This document shows, one piece after another, positions 1 through 9,448 of a stretch of 21,584 nt of DNA. The stretch's first letter is position 1. Each line of letters opens with the position of its first letter. The notes under the pieces were generated by a model. It saw nothing but the letters and a program-made list of their open reading frames with translations, was not told the DNA's origin and did no database searches. The position numbers were made by a program, and so were the translations under genes. Source of the stretch: Oppiella nova (lineage: Eukaryota; Arthropoda; Arachnida; Sarcoptiformes; Oppiidae); contig CAJPVJ010000675.1 in the NCBI GenBank assembly GCA_905397405.1, positions 1 through 21,584 of the forward strand, written 5' to 3'.

Positions 1-99
1 AAAATGTTAATTGTGTTACTGGCTAACTAATCATAACAATTAGAACCACTTAATCGAGATTCGTGCCTCGATGCTCCCTACTCAGTCACACATATTTAC

Positions 100-153
100 C
101 CAGACCAGTTTTTCCATCATCCGTAAATTTATGAAGTGGTTGATGCTTTTTAT
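100..153 (-). CDS. Exon 3 of a fourth, partial copy (D) of the tandem secreted Cys-rich family
   Basis: This 54-base segment has the same length, frame and flanking signals as exon 3 of the three complete genes to its right: acceptor TTTTAG just above 153 and donor GTAAATATG just below 100, both phase 1. It would read KKHQPLHKFTDDGKTGLG, against KKHKQVHKLTDNDKHALG in copy C. The Cys-rich last exon would lie beyond the left edge. To the right, the bases at 232-245 read TTTAAATAAAA followed by GTAAGT, matching only the 3' edge of exon 2; further exon 2 or signal-peptide sequence was not recognised. D is either a diverged gene with altered upstream exons or a decayed copy. Confidence 0.5.
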
Positions 154-437
154 CTAAAATATGTAATTGGTAATTGGATATATTTTGATAAAAATTGCTA
201 GTATAAATACATAAATATTGCTTAAAACTTACTTTTATTTAAATTTCTAAGTTAGTGTAAAAATTATTAAAATACACTTACTCAATTACAATTTTATAAA
301 ATTAAATACTTAATTACTATAATAAAAGTAATTACTATAAAAAAAATATTTACAAATAAATACCCTGCATCTAAAAATTATTTCTTAAAGCGAATTTTAC
401 AAATAAAATACATTTTATTACCATAATTGTTTGAATA

Positions 438-443
438 TTTATT
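438..443 (-). terminator. Poly(A) signal of gene A
   Basis: AATAAA on the minus strand, about 20 bases after the stop codon of gene A at 463. The equivalent signal of gene C lies at 3518-3523. Confidence 0.45.
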
Positions 444-462
444 ATATATTATCTAGCAGCAT

Positions 463-1512
463 TTAATTAGATTGACCAAGGTGTAAACCTATAATGGTTT
501 TATAGCCACTTCCCGGTATGGAGGTCACATTGGCAAAGGTAGATGCAATATTGCCACAAAGCTTAACTACATTCGGGTCACTTGTACTAGTGACATTACA
601 ATCGGTGTTAGCCGGGCCAACTAGTGTTTGACATAAAGCCATGTTTTGTGCGCTGGGATTGTTGCAAAAGGCCCTGAAGGGCACCGCTTTAAATTGGATT
701 TTGGGACCGCAAACGCATATGATTGGCTGATCGCATAATTTAATGGTGGTGTTCGAGCACTCGGTCGGGAGTGGTTTTGGGGTCGGACCCTGTTTATTGG
801 AACCTGTAATGGTGTAATGAATTTCAGTGTGGTTTTAGCAATACGCGCGCCAATGTGTGCGAAAAGTGCAAACTAGTGTTGAAACACATGGGCCGAATTA
901 GTGCATGACTCACACAACACTAGTTTTTAGTTTTCAATAAGAAATACAAACAATTTAACAACTAGTGTTGCGAGTTAAGTATTAATTTGTAAAAATGTTT
1001 CAACGCTAGTTTGCACTATTCACAGTGATTGGCACTCGTAATGTCTAGCCATTGAGCAAGCTAATTTAAAATGATGCAGTTCACATTTCAAATAATATAC
1101 CTAAAGCAGGCGTGTTATTGTCGTTAAATTTGTGCAATTGTTTGTGTTTTTTATCTATAATAAGTAAATGGGATTAAAAATTATTTTATCAAAAGGATGT
1201 TATATAATAAATCATACTTACAAGTAAATACGTTAATTTAATTAACTTACTTTTATTCAAATGTTTTTGGTGTTTAGGATTGGACCTTGTTGCAAATCCG
1301 ATATTGGAAATTAAGTTTTTATTTAATTCATCCGCGGAGTTTGTCTTGCTAAATTGTACACCTTGATCACTGTGGTTACCACACACTAATTTTATTTTTT
1401 ACCATGAACAATATTAGATTGATTTATATAATATAATATTATCATTTTAAAGTGACCTACCTGATATTATCAACACAGCACTTATTAGACTAATAGTAAT
1501 AAATGTATTCAT
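463..1512 (-). CDS. Secreted eight-cysteine protein, tandem copy A (193 aa, 4 exons)
   Basis: Exons in coding order are 1512-1461, 1385-1251, 1154-1101 and 803-463; all three introns are phase 1. The start at 1512 opens a hydrophobic signal peptide (MNTFITISLISAVLIIS). Exon 2 encodes the conserved linker core QFSKTNSADELNKNLIS, exon 3 a short basic segment, and exon 4 the mature domain with eight Cys (TEC, LC, IC, VC, FC, LC, DC, LC), all matched in copies B and C. The sequon in CNVTS is present in all three. The product is probably secreted; the family is not one I recognise and no function is claimed. Intron 3 is 297 bases long because a 195-base MITE sits in it. The ancestral TAA stop used by B and C reads TAT here, so the protein runs 13 residues further (YKTIIGLHLGQSN). 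Confidence 0.8.
844..1038. mobile_element. MITE with TA target duplication in intron 3 of gene A
   Basis: A 195-base element flanked by TA (842-843 and 1039-1040). Its ends are inverted repeats of about 42 bases beginning CGCGCGCCAAT and CGAGTGCCAAT and sharing AGTGCAAACTAG. The motif CTAGTGTTG (one copy with a single change) occurs four times in alternating orientation, at about 872, 916, 962 and 1001, so each half can fold on itself. It has no coding capacity. The homologous introns of B (97 bases) and C (95 bases) lack it; without the element this intron would be about 100 bases. The TA target suggests mobilisation by a Tc1/mariner-type transposase. Confidence 0.8.
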
Positions 1513-1610
1513 TGGATTACTAAATTTGACACTAAAATTTAATAAAAAAAATATGCTTGTATTAATTATAAAAATATAATGTTTGTAAAAGTAAATGGCT
1601 AGTATCAATG

Positions 1611-1620
1611 TATTTTTATA
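1611..1620 (-). promoter_or_regulatory. TATA box of gene A
   Basis: TATAAAAATA on the minus strand, about 100 bases upstream of the start at 1512. The block GATATAAAAATA next to ATAACCTAGATAA is conserved at the same place in B and C while the surrounding spacer has drifted, which supports a promoter role. Confidence 0.55.
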
Positions 1621-1897
1621 TCATGTTATCTAGGTTATGAATATGTCATTAACTTTTCAAGGAAATAAAATTAAAGTAGTACTCAGACTTTTATTAATGA
1701 AAATAATTTATACATTACTTTTCACTTAACAAGCTGTATTACGTAAAATATCCTGATTATGTAATACTGGTATACCAGTACAATATACTTTAGTACTGTA
1801 TGTGCTATTAAACTCAAAATTAGTGTCAATCATGACAGATATACATTATGATAATATTTAATGGTATTGATCGCGGGGGTAAACCTATAACGGCCTG

Positions 1898-2695
1898 TTA
1901 GCCCCCAAAGCCGAAAGCCAAAAATTCCGCTAGGTCCTTTGCAATTAGAATACAAAGCGCCTCCACGTTCGGGTCAAGTACACTGGTGGCATTACAATCG
2001 GTGTTAGCAGGGCCAAATAGTGCTTCACACAAAGGCATGTTTAGTTGGTTGGGCCTTTTGCAAGTATTCCTAAAGGGCACGACATTATTGGGTATTTTAG
2101 GGCCGCAAACGCATATGATTGGCTTATCGCATAATGCAATGGTGGTGTTCGTGCACTGGGCTGGGTATGGCACTGGGAATGGGGATGGGGTCGGGCCCTG
2201 TTTATGGGCGCCTGTAATGGTGTAATAAATGGTGTTTGTTTCAATATGTTTCTAACGATTAAGCGTGTTAATTTTAAAATGATACAGTTCACATTTCAAA
2301 TACTATACCTAAAGCAGGTTTGTCATTTTCCGTAAATTTGTGTAATTGTTTGTGCTTTTTATCTGTAATAAGTAAATGGGTTTAAAATTTATTTAATTAA
2401 AGGGTTATTATAGAGTAAATCATATTAAGTTTGTTTAATTAACTTACTTTTATTCAAATGTGTTTGGTGTTTAGGATTGGACCTTGTTTCAAATCCGATA
2501 TTGGAAATCAAGTTTTTATTTAATTCATCTGCGGAGTTTGTCTTGCTAAATTGTACATATTGACCACTGTAGATACCAGACACTAGTTTCACTTATCAAT
2601 ATCAATTATATTAGATTGGTTAATTTGATAAGATAATTGTAAAGTTACCCACCAGTTATTATTAACACAGTACCTATTATAATAAAAGTATTCAT
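1898..2695 (-). CDS. Secreted eight-cysteine protein, tandem copy B (181 aa, 4 exons)
   Basis: Exons in coding order are 2695-2653, 2582-2448, 2362-2309 and 2211-1898, with introns of 70, 85 and 97 bases, all phase 1. The start begins a signal peptide, MNTFIIIGTVLIITV. Exons 2 (135 bases) and 3 (54 bases) have exactly the lengths seen in A and C. The last exon starts GAHKQGPTPSPFPVPYPAQC and holds eight Cys in the family spacing; its Pro-rich start is a little longer than in C. It ends FGFGG before a TAA. It is about 200 bases from gene A's upstream DNA and in the same orientation. Function unknown. The copy looks intact: all splice signals are canonical and the frame is open. Confidence 0.8.
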
Positions 2696-2782
2696 AGAGT
2701 TACTAAATTATACACAAAAATTTAATAAAATTTTATTGACTAAAAAATATAATGTTTGTGAAAATTAATGGCTATTATCAAC

Positions 2783-2794
2783 ATATTTTTATAT
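2783..2794 (-). promoter_or_regulatory. TATA box of gene B
   Basis: ATATAAAAATAT on the minus strand, about 90 bases upstream of the start at 2695, at the position conserved in copies A and C. Confidence 0.55.
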
Positions 2795-2824
2795 CATTTT
2801 ATCTAGGTTATAAAAGTGTTATTA

Positions 2825-3378
2825 ATAAATTAAGGAAATAAAATTAAAGTAGCATTCAATCTTTTATTAATGGAAATAAAAAATGTAATATTACTTTTAA
2901 CTTAACAAGCTGAATTACTTAAAATAACCTGATTAAGTAATATATCAGTATTATATCCTATATATTAGTACTGTATGTGCTATTAAACGTAAAATTAGTG
3001 TCAACCAGTACAAAAAAATTTAATATGTAATATTTGAAAAATACTAGATGCATTTCTAACATTTTATTATCAAGGTTATCAAAATATATTTAGATTATAA
3101 AATAATTAATAAATTAAATATAAATAAATTGTAAAAACTTAAACATTTAACACGATTGTTATACTACTATATTTTAATTTAGTTATAAATTTTTTATCTT
3201 GACAATTTTAAAAGACTACTTATTGCTAATTTGGAAAACAATATTTGCGTAATCCATTAAAATTAAATTATTTGTTTTATTAATGATAATTTGTTTTAAT
3301 TTTAATATACAGGTGATAAATCAGAATATCTTATATAATAATGTAAACACATGTTATCATAAGATAGTGAAGCAATTA
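2825..3378. repeat. Upstream spacer of copy B, duplicated at 4470-5955 upstream of copy C
   Basis: This gene-free stretch is a direct repeat of the DNA upstream of gene C, once the insertions there (4593-5470) are set aside. Shared blocks include ACAAGCTGAATTACTTAAAA, TGTGCTATTAAACGTAAAAT, TCTTGACAATTTT and ATCATAAGATAGTGAAG. The match runs up to about 3378, where B ends in a short copy of the DNA lying just upstream of the large plus-strand gene. From there to the 3' end of gene C (3379-3517) I see only AT-rich spacer. Spacer 1621-1860 upstream of gene A is a more diverged member. Confidence 0.75.
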
Positions 3379-3517
3379 TTATACAATTGTTTTTATTTAT
3401 TATTTTAAATTAATATATATATTGTATTACTATTCGTATTGTATTGTATTAATGAAAGTCCAGGGTATGAGTATAGGAATGGACTCTATGCAATTATATT
3501 AAACATATGAACAAATA

Positions 3518-3523
3518 TTTATT
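3518..3523 (-). terminator. Poly(A) signal of gene C
   Basis: AATAAA on the minus strand, about 27 bases after the stop codon at 3550. Confidence 0.45.
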
Positions 3524-3549
3524 ACAAATCATGGTATCATTTAATCGTA

Positions 3550-4335
3550 TTAGCCCCCCATTCCCGAAAAGACCCCGAAAATCCCCGCTAACTCCTTGAC
3601 AATTAGATTACAAAGCGCCACCACATTCGGGTCACTCGCACTCGTGACATTACAATCGGTGTTAGCAGGGCCAAATATTGTTTGACATAATGCCATGTCT
3701 TGTGGGTTGGGCTTCGGCTCTTTGCAACTATTCCTTAGGGGCGCCTTAAGGGGTATTTCAGGGCAAACGCATACGATTGGCTGATCGCATAATGTAATGG
3801 TGGTGTTCGAGCACTGGGCTGGGAGTGGGGTTGAGGTCGGGCCCTGTTTATGGGCACCTGTAATGGTGTAATATATTATTTTTTTCAATATATCTTAAAT
3901 GATTAAGCGTGTTAATTTTAAAATTATACAGTTCATATTTTAAATAATATACCTAAAGCATGTTTGTCATTGTCGGTTAATTTGTGCACTTGTTTGTGTT
4001 TTTTATCTGTGAAAGGTAAATGGGTTTAAAAATTATTTTATCAAATTATTATAAAATAAATCATATTAAGTTTGTTAATTAACTTACTTTTATTCAAATT
4101 TTTTTGGGGTTTTGGGTTGGACCTTGTTTCAAATCCGATTTTGGAAATAATGTTTTTATCTAATTCATCTGCGGAGTTTGCCTTGCTAAATTGTACATGT
4201 TGACCACTGTGGACCCCAGACACTAATTTTATTTATTAACATGAATTATATTAGATTGATTAATTTGGTAAGATAATTTTAAAGTTACCCACCAATTATT
4301 ATTAACACAGCACCTACTATAATCAATGTATTCAT
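3550..4335 (-). CDS. Secreted eight-cysteine protein, tandem copy C (179 aa, 4 exons)
   Basis: Exons in coding order are 4335-4293, 4222-4088, 4006-3953 and 3857-3550; introns are 70, 81 and 95 bases, all phase 1. The start opens the signal peptide MNTLIIVGAVLIIIV, with a likely cleavage near SG-VHS. Donor choice in exon 1 (ATTG followed by GTGGGTAAC) is fixed by the frame of exon 2, since the alternative GT four bases on gives a stop. The linker reads VQFSKANSADELDKNIISK, then a basic exon, then a Cys-rich domain (QCS, LCD, IVCVCP, SCK, LCQ, DCN, LCN) with sequons NTT and NVT. Gene-internal symmetry (both middle exons 1-1) would allow exon skipping without frame loss. Function is unknown; a small extracellular disulfide-rich protein is the safe reading. 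Confidence 0.82.
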
Positions 4336-4417
4336 TGAGTTACTAAATAATACACAAAAATTTAATAAAATTGTTTTGACTAAAAAATAATGTAAAAATA
4401 AATTACTATTAACAACA

Positions 4418-4428
4418 TATTTTTATAT
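4418..4428 (-). promoter_or_regulatory. TATA box of gene C
   Basis: TATAAAAATAT on the minus strand, about 85 bases before the start at 4335, inside the block shared by all three copies. Confidence 0.55.
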
Positions 4429-4592
4429 CATGTTATCTAGGTTATGAAAGGGTTATTAACTATTTCAAGAAATAAAATTAAAGTAGCATTCAAACTTTTA
4501 TTAATGGGAATAAAAATTTTTAATATTACTTTTAACTTAACAAGCTGAATTACTTAAAATAACCTGATTAAGTAATATATCAGTATCATATC

Positions 4593-5312
4593 TAGGGTTG
4601 CCAAACCTCCCCCACTCTGGAGGATTCTCCTCCAATCGGCCTGAAAGGGAACAGTCCTCCAGAGGGGTTGTGGAGGACAATGTAATATCCTCCACAAGAA
4701 TTCACTTAAATTATTATAAATTTTCTTTGGAATCCTACATATAATACTTAATTTTAAAATATATTTTTGAAATAATGCAATTATAATTTTACATTGATTA
4801 TTAATTTATTGATTGAAATCATATACTAATAGATAACAGCATTTTTATAAACCACTATAATTAACACTATTGATTACTTATTGCTAACTATCAAATTGAC
4901 TAAAATTCTACCGGTATGGGGTTTATTCATTTAAACACACTTATATAATTTAACATAATAAAATAATTTAATGCTAGGATTAGCTGCCTAGATTTTCACA
5001 ATTGTTTAGATTTAATTTGAATTTCAATTAAAATCTTCATGTAATCTTGGAGGATCATAATTTTTGAAATTAATGTTGAAAGTAATGTTGGAGATTGTAA
5101 TAGCACATTTTATAAGGTGAAATTCTCTTTAGAAAATTACTAAATACCAGATAAATTGATTAAGATTAATCAAAAATATTGTTAAAGTAAATAAAAATAA
5201 TAATTTAATATTTAAATTAATAATTTATTTTGTTGTCCTCCAATTCTCCTCCAGAAAAATGCCTAAATTTCCTTTCTGTCCTCCAATCCAGAAAAAAGTG
5301 TTGGCAACACTA
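4593..5312. mobile_element. Non-autonomous hAT element (720 bases) upstream of gene C
   Basis: The ends TAGGGTTGCCAA (left) and TAGTGTTGCCAA (right, complement) fit the hAT terminal pattern. The 8-base target duplication ATCATATC lies at 4585-4592 and 5473-5480. The paralogous spacer of copy B (about 2950-2970) reads GTATTATATCCTATA with no insert and so serves as the empty site. Both ends carry subterminal clusters of CTCC/GGAG motifs (for example GGAGGATTCTCCTCC), as hAT transposases commonly need. The interior is AT-rich without a transposase frame. The right end is separated from its target duplication by the nested element at 5314-5470. Confidence 0.82.
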
Positions 5313-5313
5313 A

Positions 5314-5470
5314 GGCGGCGTGCACAAAGTACATACGCACTGGTAGGGGGGAGGGGGGTCATGCCAAAGCGTATGTCACCATATTAAATTCCTATGTACG
5401 ATGGGCGTGTAGGGGGGAGGGGGGTCAATTTTTGAACAAAATTTTGCGTACATACTTTGTGCACGCCGCC
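5314..5470. mobile_element. Harbinger-like MITE (157 bases) inserted at the hAT end
   Basis: The inverted ends GGCGGCGTGCACAAAGTA and, complemented, GGCGGCGTGCACAAAGTA are followed by near-identical bases to about 25 positions. The flanks are TAA at 5311-5313 and 5471-5473, as expected for PIF/Harbinger-type targets (TWA). The insertion point falls exactly at the join of the hAT right end and its target duplication, so this element is the younger. Inside are two direct copies of a G-rich tract, 5346-5358 and 5412-5424 (six G, A, six G), 66 bases apart. No coding capacity. Confidence 0.72.
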
Positions 5471-5677
5471 TAATCATATCCTATATTTTCGTACTGTATA
5501 TGCTATTAAACGTAAAATTAGTGTTAACCAGTACAAACATTTTTAATATTTTAATATTTGAAAAATACTAGATGAATTTTAAAAATTTTATCAAAATTTT
5601 ATCAAAGTTATCAAAATAGATTTAGATCATAAAATAATTAATAAATTAAATATAAATAAACTGTAAAAACTTAAACA

Positions 5678-5731
5678 TGTACTACAAATAATGTAAACAT
5701 AATCAGCACCAGTAGCTCAGTGGAAAGGCAA
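5678..5731. other. About 54 extra bases in the copy-C spacer, with a tRNA A-box-like motif
   Basis: Relative to the B spacer (AAACTTAAACATTTAACACG near 3140), copy C has about 54 extra bases. They contain TAGCTCAGTGG, which fits the tRNA A-box pattern, preceded by GCACCAG. No B-box or full cloverleaf follows, so this is not a tRNA gene. It could be a SINE or tRNA fragment, or filler DNA; 18 of its bases recur exactly inside the coding exon at 6976-6993. Confidence 0.4.
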
Positions 5732-5914
5732 CGCGATTGTTATACTACTGTATTTTAAAATAATTATAAATTTTTTATCTTGACAATTTTTAAAAAATAC
5801 ATATTACTATTTTGGAAAACAATATTTGCGCAATGCATTAAAATTAAATTATTTGTTTTATTAGTAATAATTTGTTTTAATTTTAATATATACAGGTGAT
5901 AAATCAGAATATCT

Positions 5915-5921
5915 TATATAA
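5915..5921 (+). promoter_or_regulatory. Putative TATA box of the Myb-module gene
   Basis: TATATAA about 125 bases upstream of the start at 6046, followed by a block (GTTATCATAAGATAGTGAAG) that is kept in diverged form upstream of the partial copy at 13156. Position and conservation support a promoter, but no start-site signal could be confirmed. Confidence 0.35.
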
Positions 5922-6045
5922 ACACATGTAAACACAGGTTATCATAAGATAGTGAAGTATTGATAACAAATTAAAATGAAGTCTATGTTTACACATAATA
6001 TATGGAAAAATACGTATTTATAATATTTATAAAATAACAATTAAA

Positions 6046-9000
6046 ATGAAAGTTTTAATTGATTTAAACGGATGTGAAAACTATTGTATACGTATTGAAT
6101 GCACCGATAGTGTGACCACATTTAATATCATCTACAATGAGATACACAAACAAATCAAACATAACATTACACACGAAACACATATGTTTGAGGTTTGTAT
6201 ACATTTTACTAATAATTAAAATAATAGTAAATTTTCTAAAAATTTTATTTCAATAGCTATTTGACACGGATTTCGACGAATACTGTGTTATAGCGAGTGA
6301 TCAGCAGTTGATTGAAAACTTGTCGCGAATTCGTGTCCGAAATAAAGTTAATAATCAATTGTTTAATACTAAACACAATAACATAGAGACGGAGAGAAAG
6401 TTAATTAATTTAACGGAAAATAAGCTCAAAGTTAATACACATGGCTCTGATCTGAGCACCGGTAGCATCGCGAGTAACAACCCTGGAAATGACAATATAT
6501 TAAATAAAAATTTAATTCAAGTTGACCAGAATGTAGGGGCTGGTAGTATTGAAAATAAAATTACCGAGATCTGTGATTTGCCCAATAATTTTAAAACTAA
6601 CTTTGAATCAAATGTAAACTTAAACTCAGGAAATAATTACAGTTTGAATGATAGCGAGAATATTCATGTGAACAGTAATAACCAGAATATTCCGGATTAT
6701 CGCGAAATTCATGAACAAAATAAGTTCAATAATATTCCTGATTCAAATAGTAAATTAAGCCTGGACAAAAAATATAGTGATGAACTTCAAAATAGCGGTG
6801 CAAATGGGACGGGTAGTAGTTTCAACAAGCACCTAGCTACAAATCAAACAAATAAACTAATGTATAATTTTGAAAGTATTGTATTAAACGCGAAATACTT
6901 TATCAAAAATACTGAACAAAAATCTGATAACACGGATGAGTTACTGAATATTCTCAGCAAATACACCACAACCCCATCAGCACCAGTAGCTCAAAACACT
7001 GAACCTATTAACTACTTGGACATCGAGTTAAATACAGATTACTCCACAAACGCCTGTTCCAAATACCTGGCCTACAGTACACATACTATTAAGTTTGGTG
7101 CTGAATATGTTATAGCAATTAAATATGAGCCTGGTGAGCACCGGTCGATTATAAAACTGATTGACATTTTTAAGTCAGTTATTACTGATTGTGAAACGAG
7201 TCAATACAGGGATGTTGTGGTCAGAGGTATGGCCGACAATGGGTTCAACGAATGGGATTATGAGAAATGTTTGAATTATTTGAATAACGCCTTATATTTG
7301 TATAAAAAGGTATTTATAGTCTCTCTCTCACTCACTCACTATTACACACTTACTTAAACACACACAGACAAAATAAAAACTGTAACTAAAACATTATTCA
7401 TATATAAACTGAATACAATTTTAAAAAATTATATGAGACGCCAAGAGCTGAAAGGTTCTTCTGTATTATAGTTCAGACTGTAATCAATACTGTATTGGGT
7501 TTAATGTTATATGAATACTTTAATTCATTACTACATTAAACCCAATACAGCACTGATTACAGTCTGAACTATAATACAGAAGAACCTTTCAGCTCTTAGC
7601 GTCTCATATGCTGATTCCATTCGTAATGATATCATTATTAAATTTTATTTTTCAAAAAATAGTTTTATTTAATTTATAATTATTTGTTGAAAATTTAGAC
7701 ATTGGCTAACTGTCCAAACCTGGAAACGGCTGCAATAGTGAACCCACTGTTCAATACAATGCACACATTTGTACCCAATTTTCTGATGACTGACAAAGAC
7801 TTTTCAACAATAAATTCATTGAAACAAACATTTGACGAGAAAAGCTGTAATTCCCAACAAATCATTCATACCATACCTCAAACACCTACCACCACATTAG
7901 GACCTGAATCTTCAAAAACTAATCATGCAATAATTATCACGTATAAAAATGATTTCATAAACTTATGCCAATTAATATAACTAAAGTTAGTTAATTTTTA
8001 TTAATTTAATTGCATAGATCAACACCAATTTATAATACAAAACAAATTGATTCTGATCATGAACAAACATTTTACACAAATGCCCATGGGGATAGTGAGC
8101 AAGATCCAATTGATTATTTACAACTAAATGGAAAATATGATGACAACCCTAAACCTTGGTATTTGCCCTATAAAATACACACTATTAAATGGAAAACAAA
8201 ATGGATCGTGGTCATTAAGTATCGTCCAGAGTTTCGGCTTACAATTACAAAGATGTTGGCTTTATTATGTAAACATAAATTTCAAGGTAAACTCATGGAC
8301 GATTCAACCTGGGCGAAGGTGGGCACACTTATGCCCAAGAACAATTTGTATGAATCATTTTCGCAAAAAACCTGTCAAAAAATATTTAATAGAGCAATAG
8401 GCTTATATAAAAAGGTGCACGGTTAATTATTACTTTAATTGCATTTTATTAATATAAATTTTTGTATTTTATTAAGACATTAGCCAACTGTCCGGACCTC
8501 GAGTGCGCCCGTATTGTGAACCCTATGTTCAAGAAGTTTCATGAATTTGATTTGCAATTCATAATAACTGATCACGAATTCAATGACATTTTAAATTTGC
8601 GCATAAAGTTCGAACAAAACCTTTATCAAAATGTCACTGGCGCAATACCAAAAATTAAAACTGGTAATTTAAATTAAGTATTAAATCAATATATTAACAT
8701 TATGTAAAATGTTTATTTTAGTAACTATGGCAATGTGCAAAAACATATTTACAAGTTATGAAATAAACGAAAACAAAAACGATAATAATGATGAGCAAGT
8801 TCATTTATCATCAAATATTGCTTCTGGTGGATTCACTATGGATTATAAGCATGAAAGTTTTGATAATGAATTACGGGATTTATATATTTTCAAAAATATC
8901 ACTGAAAATGATTTACAAGATTTTAGCATTAAGTGTAATGCAAATGATTCAGATGACTCAATAAATATTTGCAAACAGGGTAGGTTTTTTTTATACACTA

Positions 9001-9406
9001 GCTATAATACAAATTTAATAAATAAACATGCAACTTTAATTTTTAATACAGATAAATGTATGCCATTGGATAAAGTTGGTATGTGGCGTAACATGGCCAA
9101 TCAAACTGATCTAGATAATAGCAGACACATTCTCAAAGCTATTAATAGCAAAGTTTATGAATTGTTTGTCAAATCATCAAATATTTCGGAAAATGATTTC
9201 AAAACATTCAAAACTTTGTGCACTTGTATTGTCATAACTGGGCGACAGTTGGGATCGTATGCACAGAATCCACAAAACTTTTGGTCATTTGTGTCGTGTC
9301 TTATGAACGAAAAGGGTTACCATTTGTACGACGAGTTTAGCTGCAGATTCTGGTTCACGGAATATGTTTGCAATTATTACACAATTGTTTGTATTTTTTA
9401 TTTAAA

Positions 9407-9448
<42 letters not shown>

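Noticed and set aside
1986-2225. Plus-strand open frame across the last exon of gene B
   Set aside because: It is antisense to a conserved, spliced eight-Cys coding exon and is not kept open in copies A and C.
463-4335. Calling the tandem Cys-rich genes venom toxins or antimicrobial peptides
   Set aside because: Only secretion and eight Cys are visible; the spacing matches no toxin or defensin pattern I can name.
5702-5745. tRNA gene suggested by TAGCTCAGTGG
   Set aside because: No B-box, no anticodon arm and no acceptor pairing follow; the downstream DNA is the ordinary spacer shared with copy B.
8128-8400. Second frame over exon 4 of the Myb-module gene
   Set aside because: Shadow of the frame that joins in phase to exons 3 and 5 and carries the module pattern.
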